From: an uncultured Winogradskyella sp.
GTDB taxonomy: Bacteria > Bacteroidota > Bacteroidia > Flavobacteriales > Flavobacteriaceae
DNA length: 64,000 nucleotides
Direction: 5' to 3'
Assembly: GCF_937958655.1 (NCBI RefSeq)
Contig: NZ_CALGNH010000013.1
Location: 1-64,000 of the forward strand
Shown piece after piece: positions 53,686 to 63,111 of the stretch; the stretch's first letter is position 1; each line of letters begins with the position of its first letter. The position numbers were made by a program, and so were the translations under genes. The notes under the pieces were generated by a model. The model was not told the origin of the DNA. It saw only the letters and a list, made by a program, of their open reading frames with translations, and searched no databases.

Positions 53686-53716
53686 CAAATATACACTATT
53701 TAAAGGACTTATCAAA
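53686..53716 (-). promoter_or_regulatory. Consensus promoter of rimP-nusA-infB
   Basis: Minus strand TTTG-N19-TATATTTG, exact match to TTTG-N19-TAnnTTTG. Confidence 0.85.
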
Positions 53717-53836
53717 GTAACTTACCTTGTAATTGTTTTTATGAATCCGCAGAGCAAAAGCCATAATCCTAGTTAAAAGCTAAATAAACATTAAAAGTTG
53801 TAATAACTGGGAGCCACAAGCTCTACCTTAAATGAA

Positions 53837-53866
53837 AAATCCTCATTCTGTTTAGAATGAGGATTT
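53837..53866 (-). terminator. Terminator of tRNA-Gln
   Basis: AAATCCTCATTCT / AGAATGAGGATTT hairpin followed by T residues on the minus strand. Confidence 0.8.
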
Positions 53867-53875
53867 AAATTTTTG

Positions 53876-53948
53876 TTGGCCTACTAGGGCTCGAACCTAG
53901 ACTCTTCTGGACCAAAACCAGACGTGTTGCCAGTTACACCATAGGCCA
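53876..53948 (-). tRNA. tRNA-Gln (anticodon TTG)
   Basis: Minus strand TGGCCTATGGTGTAACTGGCAACACGTCTGGTTTTGGTCCAGAAGAGTCTAGGTTCGAGCCCTAGTAGGCCA: acceptor stem TGGCCTA/TAGGCCA, anticodon loop TTTTGGT, T arm GTTCGAGCC; CCA not encoded. Confidence 0.95.
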
Positions 53949-53966
53949 ATCTCTTAAATGAGGGTG

Positions 53967-53997
53967 CAAATTTAAAACAAAGTTTGTCTTAGGCAAA
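53967..53997 (-). promoter_or_regulatory. Consensus promoter of tRNA-Gln
   Basis: Minus strand TTTG-N19-TAAATTTG, exact consensus match. Confidence 0.85.
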
Positions 53998-54101
53998 AAA
54001 AATATGGAAAAATAATTCATTTTACTTAACGTTAACTTAAAAGTGTAGGCATTATTATAATAATTAGTAAATTCGTCCCACATCAATTAGAGTCCTTTTT
54101 C

Positions 54102-57100
54102 ATGACAAATTTTAACTTTAAAAAGTGGAATACAATCCTTGCATGGGTTGTATTTGCAATAGCTTTAGTTACCTATTCATTAACTATAGAGCCTACGGTT
54201 AGCTTTTGGGATGCTGGTGAGTATATTTTAACATCCGCAAAATTACAAGTTGGTCATCCACCTGGTGCTCCTTTGTTTCAAATGATAGGAGCCTTCTTTG
54301 CTATGTTTGCTTTAGAACCTTCTCAGATCGGTATGATAATGAATATGATGAGTGCTACAGCTAGTGCTTTTACTATTCTCTTCATGTTTTGGACCATTAG
54401 TATGCTTTTGGTTAAATTAGTAAAACACAATAAAAATTCTGGTACGGGTAAAGGCATGGCCATATTAGGCAGTGCTTTAGTTGGTAGTTTAGCGTTTACA
54501 TTTACAGATTCATTTTGGTTTAACGCTGTAGAAACTGAAGTTTATGCCATGGCAACGCTCATTATGGCTGTTATGTTTTATCTAGCCTTACGCTGGGAAC
54601 AAGATATGCATACTCCAAGAGGGAATCGTTGGCTGATTTTAATAGCATTTGTTATTGGCCTTTCGTTTGGTGTTCACTTTATGGGTTTATTAACTATACC
54701 TGCTATTGGGCTTATTTATTACTTTAAAAATTACAAAACTATAACGGTAAAGAATTTTATAATTGCCAATGTAGTATCGGCAGCTATTTTGTTATTTATA
54801 TTTAAGTTACTTCTACCTTCAACACTTAAGTTATTTGGCTACTTAGAAGTGTTTTTTGTAAATTCTGTTGGGTTACCTTTTAACTCTGGAACCATCATTA
54901 CTGGGTTAATCGTTATTGGTTTATTCTATTTTGGATTGCGCTATACAAGACAAAAAGGCTTAATACACATCAACACCTTAGTCCTTTGTTTAATGTTTAT
55001 ATTTATAGGGTTTTCTTCTTGGATGATGCTACCTATTAGAGCTAATGCTAATGTTATTATTAATGAAAACGACCCTTCTGATGCACGTGAGTTACTGGCA
55101 TATTACAACCTAGAGCAATACCCAGAGACACACTTGTTTTATGGTCCTCAGTTTACTGAAATTTATTCTGGAGCTGATAAAGACAATCCCTTTGTAAATG
55201 ACAAGAAGAATTACGAACGCGATGAAGAACTTGGTAAATATGTAATTATTAACGATTGGGAAGGTACAAAACAAAACTACAACCATGAGCACGCGTCGGT
55301 ATTACCAAGAATGTGGAGTAGCGAACATGCTGCTAATTATATGATGTTTACTGGCCTTATTAATTTTAAAGTAAACCCTAACCTACAAAGACGTGCTTAC
55401 AATGAGGCGCTTAATTACGGACTATCAGAAGAAGAAGCCAGTCAGTATGCTCTACAAGAAAAACTTAGAGTAGACCGCGTTGTAAATGATTTTAGAATGC
55501 GTATAAGAAATGGCGAGGTAGATTATGAAGATTATGACCGATTTTTAAGAACCTATGGGCAACAATATCTCGAAATAGAAAAACCTTCCTTTGGCGATAA
55601 TTTAGCATACATGTTTCAGTATCAGTTTGGGTACATGTACTGGCGTTATTTTATGTGGAATTTTACTGGAAGACAAAACGACATCCAAGGTAAATACGAT
55701 GATTTTAATGGTAATTGGATTTCTGGAATTAAATTAATAGACGAGTTACATCTTGGTGTTTCTCAAGAAAATCTACCGACTGATGTTTTAGAAAACAATG
55801 CGCGTAACACGTATTACTTTTTACCGTTATTACTAGGCCTAATTGGTTTTTTCTTTTTAATGTCTACCGATGCTAAACGCTTTTGGGTCTTACTAGTGTT
55901 CTTTTTATTAACAGGATTAGCAATTCAATTCTATACTAATATAAGACCATTTGAACCTCGCGAGCGGGACTACTCTGTTGTTGGTTCTTTTTATGTCTTT
56001 GCAATATGGATAGGATTTGGCGTTTATGCGCTATACGATTTATTAAAAACTAGTGTTAGCTCTAAATTTTTGGCACCAGCCATTACGGTACTTTGTATTA
56101 TCGTAGTTCCTGGTGTATTGGCAGCAAATAACTGGGATGACCATGATCGTTCCGGAAAATACACCGCCAATGCTATGGCTCGTAAATATTTAGAATCTTG
56201 TGCACCTAACGCCATATTATTTACCATTGGAGATAATGATTCCTTCCCACTTTGGTACTTACAAGAAATTGAAGGTGTGCGTACCGATGTACGTGTTGTT
56301 AACACCAGTTTATTTCAAACCGACTGGTACATCGATCAAATGAAAAGAAAGACTTACGAAAGTGACCCAATTCCTTCGCAACTAGAGCACAATCAATATA
56401 GAGGCAGTACAAGAGATGTTATAATATATAGAGAAATTAGTAAACAAATTGCTCAAGACACGCTAAATATTAAAGATTTTATGGACTTTGTATCTAGCGA
56501 GAAGCCAACAACAAAATTTAAATACGTCCTTGAAAAACAAGGTGAAGATCCAACGCAATATCCAAGTTATCTACTAAACACAAACTATTTCCCAACGCGT
56601 CATATTAGTGTCCCTGTAGACAAACAAACCGTTCTTAAAAATGGTATTGTAAAGGAGAAAGATGCAGATAAAATTGAAGATCAATTACATGCAACTATTG
56701 AGGGAAGTTACATTTACAAAAACCGTTTATTAATGCTAGACATTATTGCTAATAACAACTGGGAGCGCCCAATATATTTTACTGGTGGTGCATTTGGTGC
56801 TGATGATTATGTGTGGCTTAAAGATTATTTACAGTTAGACGGCATGTGTTACAAGTTGGTGCCAATAAAAACAGCTGTTGACAAAGCCAACCCTTATGAT
56901 ATGGGTAGAATTGATGCCGATTTAATGTATAATATGGTTAAAACATGGGATTGGGGCGGAAGCGGTAATGCTATTTACCACGATATTGAAACACGCAGAA
57001 ATGGTATTACCTACAGAGGAAATTTAGCACGTTTAATCGAAGCCCTTATTAATGAAGATAAATTAGACAAAGCCGAAGAAATTGCCGACTTAGCCATGGA

Positions 57101-57509
57101 AAAAATGCCTGTAGACACCTTTGGCTACTACTCACTTTTAGAACCCTATATTAGCGCCTATTACGAAATAGGAAATGTAGACAAAGGAAGAGCGCTTTAT
57201 AAAGATGTGTCTAAAAAATATCAAGAAAAAATCTTGTATTACAGCGGATTGGACAAAAGGAATAAAATGCGCTTAATTGAAGACATCTATTTAGACATAC
57301 AACGCTATAGAGCTTTGGTAGATGTCTTAATTTTATATAACGATAATCATTTTGCGCTCAAAGAAACCCAAACTTTTAATAGTTACTTAGAGGAACTTAA
57401 GGATTTATTAGGGCCTTCTGAAGAAGAAATCGCTGAACCTAGAGAAGATATAGATATTAAAACCATTTTAAGTGATAGCATTGAAGATAGTATAGCGCCA
57501 GAAGAGTAG
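54102..57509 (+). CDS. DUF2723 family membrane protein (putative protein O-glycosyltransferase type)
   Basis: EPTVSFWDAGEYILTSAKLQVGHPPGAPLFQMIGAFFAMF N-terminus, many TM helices, long soluble C-terminal region. Confidence 0.9.
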   Translation: MTNFNFKKWNTILAWVVFAIALVTYSLTIEPTVSFWDAGEYILTSAKLQVGHPPGAPLFQMIGAFFAMFALEPSQIGMIMNMMSATASAFTILFMFWTISMLLVKLVKHNKNSGTGKGMAILGSALVGSLAFTFTDSFWFNAVETEVYAMATLIMAVMFYLALRWEQDMHTPRGNRWLILIAFVIGLSFGVHFMGLLTIPAIGLIYYFKNYKTITVKNFIIANVVSAAILLFIFKLLLPSTLKLFGYLEVFFVNSVGLPFNSGTIITGLIVIGLFYFGLRYTRQKGLIHINTLVLCLMFIFIGFSSWMMLPIRANANVIINENDPSDARELLAYYNLEQYPETHLFYGPQFTEIYSGADKDNPFVNDKKNYERDEELGKYVIINDWEGTKQNYNHEHASVLPRMWSSEHAANYMMFTGLINFKVNPNLQRRAYNEALNYGLSEEEASQYALQEKLRVDRVVNDFRMRIRNGEVDYEDYDRFLRTYGQQYLEIEKPSFGDNLAYMFQYQFGYMYWRYFMWNFTGRQNDIQGKYDDFNGNWISGIKLIDELHLGVSQENLPTDVLENNARNTYYFLPLLLGLIGFFFLMSTDAKRFWVLLVFFLLTGLAIQFYTNIRPFEPRERDYSVVGSFYVFAIWIGFGVYALYDLLKTSVSSKFLAPAITVLCIIVVPGVLAANNWDDHDRSGKYTANAMARKYLESCAPNAILFTIGDNDSFPLWYLQEIEGVRTDVRVVNTSLFQTDWYIDQMKRKTYESDPIPSQLEHNQYRGSTRDVIIYREISKQIAQDTLNIKDFMDFVSSEKPTTKFKYVLEKQGEDPTQYPSYLLNTNYFPTRHISVPVDKQTVLKNGIVKEKDADKIEDQLHATIEGSYIYKNRLLMLDIIANNNWERPIYFTGGAFGADDYVWLKDYLQLDGMCYKLVPIKTAVDKANPYDMGRIDADLMYNMVKTWDWGGSGNAIYHDIETRRNGITYRGNLARLIEALINEDKLDKAEEIADLAMEKMPVDTFGYYSLLEPYISAYYEIGNVDKGRALYKDVSKKYQEKILYYSGLDKRNKMRLIEDIYLDIQRYRALVDVLILYNDNHFALKETQTFNSYLEELKDLLGPSEEEIAEPREDIDIKTILSDSIEDSIAPEE

Positions 57510-57512
57510 AAC

Positions 57513-58163
57513 ATGCAGATTATACCGGCCAAAACACCAAAATTTATAAAATCCTTATTTCCAAATTTGATCTGGAGTATTGAATCGACTCAAAAAGAGA
57601 TATACTTAACTTTTGATGATGGCCCAACTCCAGAAATTACAGATTGGGTGCTAAATACACTGGCTGAATATGATGCTAAAGCGACCTTCTTCTGCATTGG
57701 AAATAATATTGAAAAACATCCAGATATTTTTTTAAGAATCATAGCTGATGGTCATAGCATTGGAAACCATACATTTAGTCATCTTAAAGGATGGAAACAA
57801 AAGACCAAAACATACATTGAAGATGTTGAAAAAACAAACCAGCTGATCAATTCAAAAGTCGAAAATCATCCATCAGTAGGCCAAAATCTCTTTCGACCTC
57901 CGTATGGCAAGTTTAAAGTAAAACAGAGTAAAAAACTTCAGAAATTAGGTTATAAAATCATTCTTTGGGATGTTCTATCTTATGATTGGGATAAGACCGT
58001 TAGTGAAGACGCTTGTTTAAACAATGTTATAACTGCCACAAAAAAAGGAAGTATTATTGTGTTTCATGATAGTTTAAAAGCTTCAAAAAACTTAAGATAC
58101 GTACTACCTAAAGTCTTAGCTTATTTTAGTGAACAGGGTTTTAAATTTAGAACTTTAGATTAA
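57513..58163 (+). CDS. Polysaccharide deacetylase family protein
   Basis: KEIYLTFDDGPTPEITDWVLNTLAEYDAKATFFCIGNNIEKHPD, GHSIGNHTFSHL, RPPYGK. Confidence 0.94.
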   Translation: MQIIPAKTPKFIKSLFPNLIWSIESTQKEIYLTFDDGPTPEITDWVLNTLAEYDAKATFFCIGNNIEKHPDIFLRIIADGHSIGNHTFSHLKGWKQKTKTYIEDVEKTNQLINSKVENHPSVGQNLFRPPYGKFKVKQSKKLQKLGYKIILWDVLSYDWDKTVSEDACLNNVITATKKGSIIVFHDSLKASKNLRYVLPKVLAYFSEQGFKFRTLD

Positions 58164-58183
58164 AATATAAAAATACTACTTCG

Positions 58184-58480
58184 CTACATATAATTTTGCA
58201 GAATTTCTATTAAAGCGTTAACCTCCTGCTTACCGCTATAACGCCATTTCATTTCTCCGTTTTTGTAGATTATTAATGTTGGTAAGCCTTTAACGCGTAG
58301 CGCGTCTGCCAATTCTCTATTTTTATCAACATCAATTTTTATAACTTTGGCTTTGTCCCCTAATGCCGCAGCGACATCTCTTAGTGCAGAATGCATAGCT
58401 ATAGACTCATTATCCTTCTCTGCATAGAAGTCTAATAACACCGGAATATCAACATCTATTAAGTCCCCAAATTTTGACAT
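58184..58480 (-). CDS. Thioredoxin-fold protein lacking CxxC
   Basis: VPVLLDFYAEKDNESIAMHSALRDVAAALGDKAKVIKIDVDKNRELADALRVKGLPTLIIYKNGEMKWRYSGKQ: thioredoxin fold, no cysteine at the active-site position. Confidence 0.88.
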   Translation of the reverse strand: MSKFGDLIDVDIPVLLDFYAEKDNESIAMHSALRDVAAALGDKAKVIKIDVDKNRELADALRVKGLPTLIIYKNGEMKWRYSGKQEVNALIEILQNYM

Positions 58481-58589
58481 ACGCTGTATAGATTTTGGTA
58501 AAATATGTTAATTAAAACTAACTCAATTGCCATTTTATAAAGCTACTAGGTTAACTTTCAACATTATAAAAATAAGCATTTGTAAGCAA

Positions 58590-59816
58590 TTAAGCTTCTT
58601 TTGAGCCTTTTTTAAGTTCAATAACTGTTATTTCTGGCCATATCCCAACACGACCAGGATATCCTAAATACCCAAATCCTCTATTAACATTTATATACTG
58701 ACCCAAATTTTTATAAATACCTGCCCACTGCTTATATCGCCATTTAACAGGGCTCCATTTTATCCAACCAGGAATTTCAATACCAAATTGCATACCATGC
58801 GTATGACCGCTTAAAGTTAAATGGTAATGATAATTATCATTAACCACTTGGGCCTCCCAGTGGCTTGGGTCATGGCTCATTAATACTTTAAAGTCATTAG
58901 CTTCTATTTTTGAGGATGCCTTTTTTAAATCTCCCGCTTTTTTAAAGCCTCCTTTTCCCCAATTTTCTACACCAATAAGTGCTAGTTTAGCACCATCTTT
59001 TTCTAAATAGCGATGTTCATTTAATAATAAATCAAATCCTATTTCCTTTTGTATGCGTTTTAAATCCTCTAAATTTTTAGCTTTATCTGCTTCTGTTGGC
59101 CAATCTACATAGTCGCCATAATCATGATTTCCTAATACAGAAAACTTTCCGTCTTTAGCTTTTAACCGACCAAAAGTAGATTTCCAAGGTAGCATTTCAG
59201 ACGCTTTATTATTTACCATATCACCCGTAAATAATATAACATCAGATTGTTGCTCGTTAATTAAATCTATGGCATACTCAATTTTCTCTTTATTATCAAA
59301 ACTACCAGAATGAATATCACTTATTTGGGTAAGTCTATAACCATCGAACGCGTCTGGTAAATCTTCAAAATAAAGCGTATAATTTAAAACTCTAAATCTA
59401 TACTTACCACGATACATACCGTAAAGTAAGGATGCAAAAGGTATAGCAGCTAAACCAAGAGCAACCTGACTAATAAATTTTCGCCTCGAAGAAAAATAAG
59501 TAGTTTCATTTCTATAAACCAGTTTTCTGAATCCCCAATGTATCGCTCTAAAAATATCTTCACCAAAAAGAACTATGGTTATAATAAGATTAAAAGAAAG
59601 TAATGCCAACATAAAGCCAAACGCGTAACTTTTACTTGGCGTAAGTACACGGCCCTCAGATGATCCCATAAGTTGATATATGAGATTAACAATAACCAAC
59701 GCAACAATGCCAAAGTAAAGGTAATAAAGCCAAGTATGCTTTGTTATTGTACGTATGGCCATAAACCCATAAACGATAGATAAAATACAAATAATAAGAA
59801 AAATGACTAAGCGCAT
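58590..59816 (-). CDS. Membrane-anchored metallophosphoesterase
   Basis: TQISDIHSGSF, VLFTGDMVNNK, SVLGNHDYGDY, LTLSGHTHGMQFG. Confidence 0.92.
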   Translation of the reverse strand: MRLVIFLIICILSIVYGFMAIRTITKHTWLYYLYFGIVALVIVNLIYQLMGSSEGRVLTPSKSYAFGFMLALLSFNLIITIVLFGEDIFRAIHWGFRKLVYRNETTYFSSRRKFISQVALGLAAIPFASLLYGMYRGKYRFRVLNYTLYFEDLPDAFDGYRLTQISDIHSGSFDNKEKIEYAIDLINEQQSDVILFTGDMVNNKASEMLPWKSTFGRLKAKDGKFSVLGNHDYGDYVDWPTEADKAKNLEDLKRIQKEIGFDLLLNEHRYLEKDGAKLALIGVENWGKGGFKKAGDLKKASSKIEANDFKVLMSHDPSHWEAQVVNDNYHYHLTLSGHTHGMQFGIEIPGWIKWSPVKWRYKQWAGIYKNLGQYINVNRGFGYLGYPGRVGIWPEITVIELKKGSKEA

Positions 59817-60116
59817 AGACGTACTAATTTAATCCCAAAGTTACGGAATGAAACCATAAACTTTCTTACAATATTGTTAATGCCCTATCATTTATAGAAA
59901 TTCTATTTCTTAAGATTCATAACTATAATTAAAATTTAAAATAGCTCACTTATTTAAATAAGATAGCTTTATTAAATTATTGCAACTCTATTATACTTAC
60001 TAAATACAAGTTTGCTATGCATTGGTCATCTTATTGTGCAGAATAAAAATAATCTACAAAGGTCTTGTAATGCATTTTAGTATATTAGATGCATTAAAAT
60101 TAGTAATCTTTTTTTG

Positions 60117-63068
60117 ATGACTTCTAAACTATCCGCTGTTCTCATTAGCATTATCTTATGTTTTAGCTGCAATAAAACCTCTAAAACTAACAAAGCAAAA
60201 AAAGACCTACCACTTACTAGCTATGTCAATACCTTTATTGGAACAGGTGGCCATGGACATACCTATCCCGGTGCCACGCTACCCTATGGTATGATGCAGT
60301 TAAGCCCAGATACAAGATTAGACGGCTGGGACGGCTGCTCTGGCTATCATTATAGTGATAATTATATATATGGGTTTTCGCACACACACCTCAGCGGTAC
60401 AGGAATTAGTGATTATGGTGACGTACTTTTAATGCCTACAAATACACATAACTTTAATAATGGCTCAGATGGTAAAAAAGGCTACAGGGCACATTTTAAC
60501 CATGAAAACGAAACGTCAGAACCTGGTTATTATAAAGTACATTTAGACTCTATAAATATTGATGTAGAATTAACAGTGTCATTGCGAAGTGGACTTCATA
60601 AATATCAATTTCCATCAGCTGAAAATCAATTTGTGATTTTAGATTTGGTCCATCGCGATAAGGTTTTGGACGCTAAAATTGATAGAATCTCTGATACCGA
60701 AATTGTTGGTTATCGTCATTCTTCAGCTTGGGCAAAAGACCAAAGGCTATTCTTTGCCATAAAAACATCGCATCCGTTTGATGATATGTTGCAATCACCA
60801 CCTGAAAATGGTAAACCTGGAGGCAGACGCTCATCCTTAAAATTTAATAACCCAAACAACGAGCCTCTTATTATAAAAATCGGGATTTCTGCTGTAGATA
60901 TTGAAGGTGCACGCAAAAATTTAAATGCAGAAATTGGCAACAAAGATTTTGAAACTGTCAAGAACGAAGCACAATCCTATTGGGAAAAACAATTAGGAAA
61001 GATTACCATTGAAAGTACTACAACAACGCTCAGCACAGAAGATATAGACAAAAAAACCAATTTTTACACAGCACTATATCATACCATGTTAGCACCGCAA
61101 CGTTATCAAGATGTTGATGGGCGTTATAGAGGTATGGACTTAGAGATTCACTATTCAGATTTTGACTATTACTCGGTATTTTCGCTTTGGGACACTTACA
61201 GAGCTGCGCATCCATTATATACCATAATTGAACAAGAACGAACCAACCACTTCATCAATACCTTTTTAGCAAAATATGATGAAGGTGGCATTTTGCCTAT
61301 GTGGGATTTAGCAGGTAATTATACGGATTGTATGATTGGATATCATGCCGTATCAGTAATCGCTGATGCGTATTTAAAAGGCATAAGGGATTATGATGTA
61401 GAAAAAGCGTTTAAAGCGATGAAGCACTCGGCAACAAGAGATAAATTTGGGCTTAAAGCTTACAAAACCTATGGTTTTATTCCTGTGGATGAAGAAAGCG
61501 AATCCGTGTCTAAAACCTTAGAATATGCTTATGATGATTGGACGATTGCACAAATGGCAAAGCAAATGGGTAAATCCGAAGATTACAAAACCTATATTAA
61601 ACGTGCTCAGCACTACAAAAATGTTTTTGATCCAGAATCTAAATTTATGAGAGGCCGTTTTAGAAATACCTGGTTTGTGCCTTTTGACCCTTACGAAGTT
61701 AACTTTAACTACACCGAAGCTAATGCATGGCAATACAGTTTCTATGCCCCTCAGGATGTTTCAGGATTTATAGATTTACTCGGTGGAAAAGATAATCTCG
61801 AAATTCAACTCGATAAATTATTTAATGCCAATACCGAAACCTCTGGTCGTAACCAATCCGATATCACAGGACTGATCGGTCAGTATGCTCATGGTAACGA
61901 GCCTAGTCATCACATAGCATATCTCTATAACTTTGTAAATAAGCCACACAAAACACAAGAAAAAGTACATCAAATACTAACAGAATTATACAAAAATGAG
62001 CCAAATGGCATATCAGGCAATGAAGACTGTGGGCAAATGAGTGCATGGTATGTACTAAGTGCAATGGGATTTTACCCTGTAACACCTGGCAGTAATACCT
62101 ACATTATTGGAACACCACTTTTTGATAAAGTAACCATTAATCTTGAAAACAAAAATCAATTCAACATCTTGGCACATAATTTAAGCGACACCAATATCTA
62201 TATTGACAACGTTAAACTAAACGGAAAAGATTTAGACGTCACTTATCTAAAACATGAAGCTATTATGGCTGGTGGAACGCTTGAATTTTATATGACAGAC
62301 AAGCCAGCAATTTGGGGAAGCAAAACAGAACAAGAACCAAAAACAGAAATTAAACATCATAATATTTTACCATCACCCTATATAGAAAAAGGCGCTATTA
62401 CCTTTAGAGAAAAAACCGAAGTTGTATTAAACTCTGCAGAGCAAGACGCTAAAATCTATTATGCTTTAGATAATGAAGACTTTAAATTATACGAAAAGCC
62501 AATTACTTTGCGTGAAGATGCTAATTTGAACTTATATTCAGAAAAAGAAGAATTAAAAAGCCCTATACTTACAACACCATTCTTTAAAATAGACCCAAAC
62601 CTCAGTATAACCTTAGAAACAGACTATGCCAATCAATATTCTGCTGGTGGTAATGACGCACTAATAGATGGTATTAGAAGCACAAAAAACTATCGCACAG
62701 GCAGTTGGCAAGGCTATCATAATACAGATATGATTGCAACTGTAAACTTAGGATCAGTTAAAGAAATTTCAACAGTACAGGTGAACTTTTTACAAGACCA
62801 AGGCGCTTGGATTTTTTACCCAACCCAAGTGCAGTGTCTAGTCTCAAAAGACAATAAAACCTTTACAGCTTTACCATCTCAAAAGATAGACGCCTCAAAA
62901 CAAAATAGTAATCTTGAAATTAAAACGACCGAATTTAAAATCCTTGATGGATCATACAAATATGTAAAAATAATTGCTAAAAAAATGGGTAAATTACCCA
63001 AATGGCACTTGGGCTATCCTTATAATGGACGTAGCTGGATTTTTGCAGACGAAATCTCTATTAAGTAA
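60117..63068 (+). CDS. GH92 family glycosyl hydrolase (alpha-mannosidase type) lipoprotein with C-terminal chitobiase-C-like and F5/8-type-C-like domains
   Basis: VNTFIGTGGHGHTYPGATLPYGMMQLSPDTR, FSHTHLSGTGISDYGD, GNEDCGQMSAWYVLSAMGFYPV; lipobox CFSC; ATG at 60117 (track start 60114 is TTG). Confidence 0.95.
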   Translation: MTSKLSAVLISIILCFSCNKTSKTNKAKKDLPLTSYVNTFIGTGGHGHTYPGATLPYGMMQLSPDTRLDGWDGCSGYHYSDNYIYGFSHTHLSGTGISDYGDVLLMPTNTHNFNNGSDGKKGYRAHFNHENETSEPGYYKVHLDSINIDVELTVSLRSGLHKYQFPSAENQFVILDLVHRDKVLDAKIDRISDTEIVGYRHSSAWAKDQRLFFAIKTSHPFDDMLQSPPENGKPGGRRSSLKFNNPNNEPLIIKIGISAVDIEGARKNLNAEIGNKDFETVKNEAQSYWEKQLGKITIESTTTTLSTEDIDKKTNFYTALYHTMLAPQRYQDVDGRYRGMDLEIHYSDFDYYSVFSLWDTYRAAHPLYTIIEQERTNHFINTFLAKYDEGGILPMWDLAGNYTDCMIGYHAVSVIADAYLKGIRDYDVEKAFKAMKHSATRDKFGLKAYKTYGFIPVDEESESVSKTLEYAYDDWTIAQMAKQMGKSEDYKTYIKRAQHYKNVFDPESKFMRGRFRNTWFVPFDPYEVNFNYTEANAWQYSFYAPQDVSGFIDLLGGKDNLEIQLDKLFNANTETSGRNQSDITGLIGQYAHGNEPSHHIAYLYNFVNKPHKTQEKVHQILTELYKNEPNGISGNEDCGQMSAWYVLSAMGFYPVTPGSNTYIIGTPLFDKVTINLENKNQFNILAHNLSDTNIYIDNVKLNGKDLDVTYLKHEAIMAGGTLEFYMTDKPAIWGSKTEQEPKTEIKHHNILPSPYIEKGAITFREKTEVVLNSAEQDAKIYYALDNEDFKLYEKPITLREDANLNLYSEKEELKSPILTTPFFKIDPNLSITLETDYANQYSAGGNDALIDGIRSTKNYRTGSWQGYHNTDMIATVNLGSVKEISTVQVNFLQDQGAWIFYPTQVQCLVSKDNKTFTALPSQKIDASKQNSNLEIKTTEFKILDGSYKYVKIIAKKMGKLPKWHLGYPYNGRSWIFADEISIK

Positions 63069-63111
63069 AACAAACAATAATATAAATAACACAGACTAAC
63101 AACAAAAAATA

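Noticed and set aside
53720-53835. Possible small RNA in the gap between the rimP promoter and the tRNA-Gln terminator
   Set aside because: Only a weak GGGAGC-cacaa-GCTCT hairpin; no consensus promoter or separate terminator identified.
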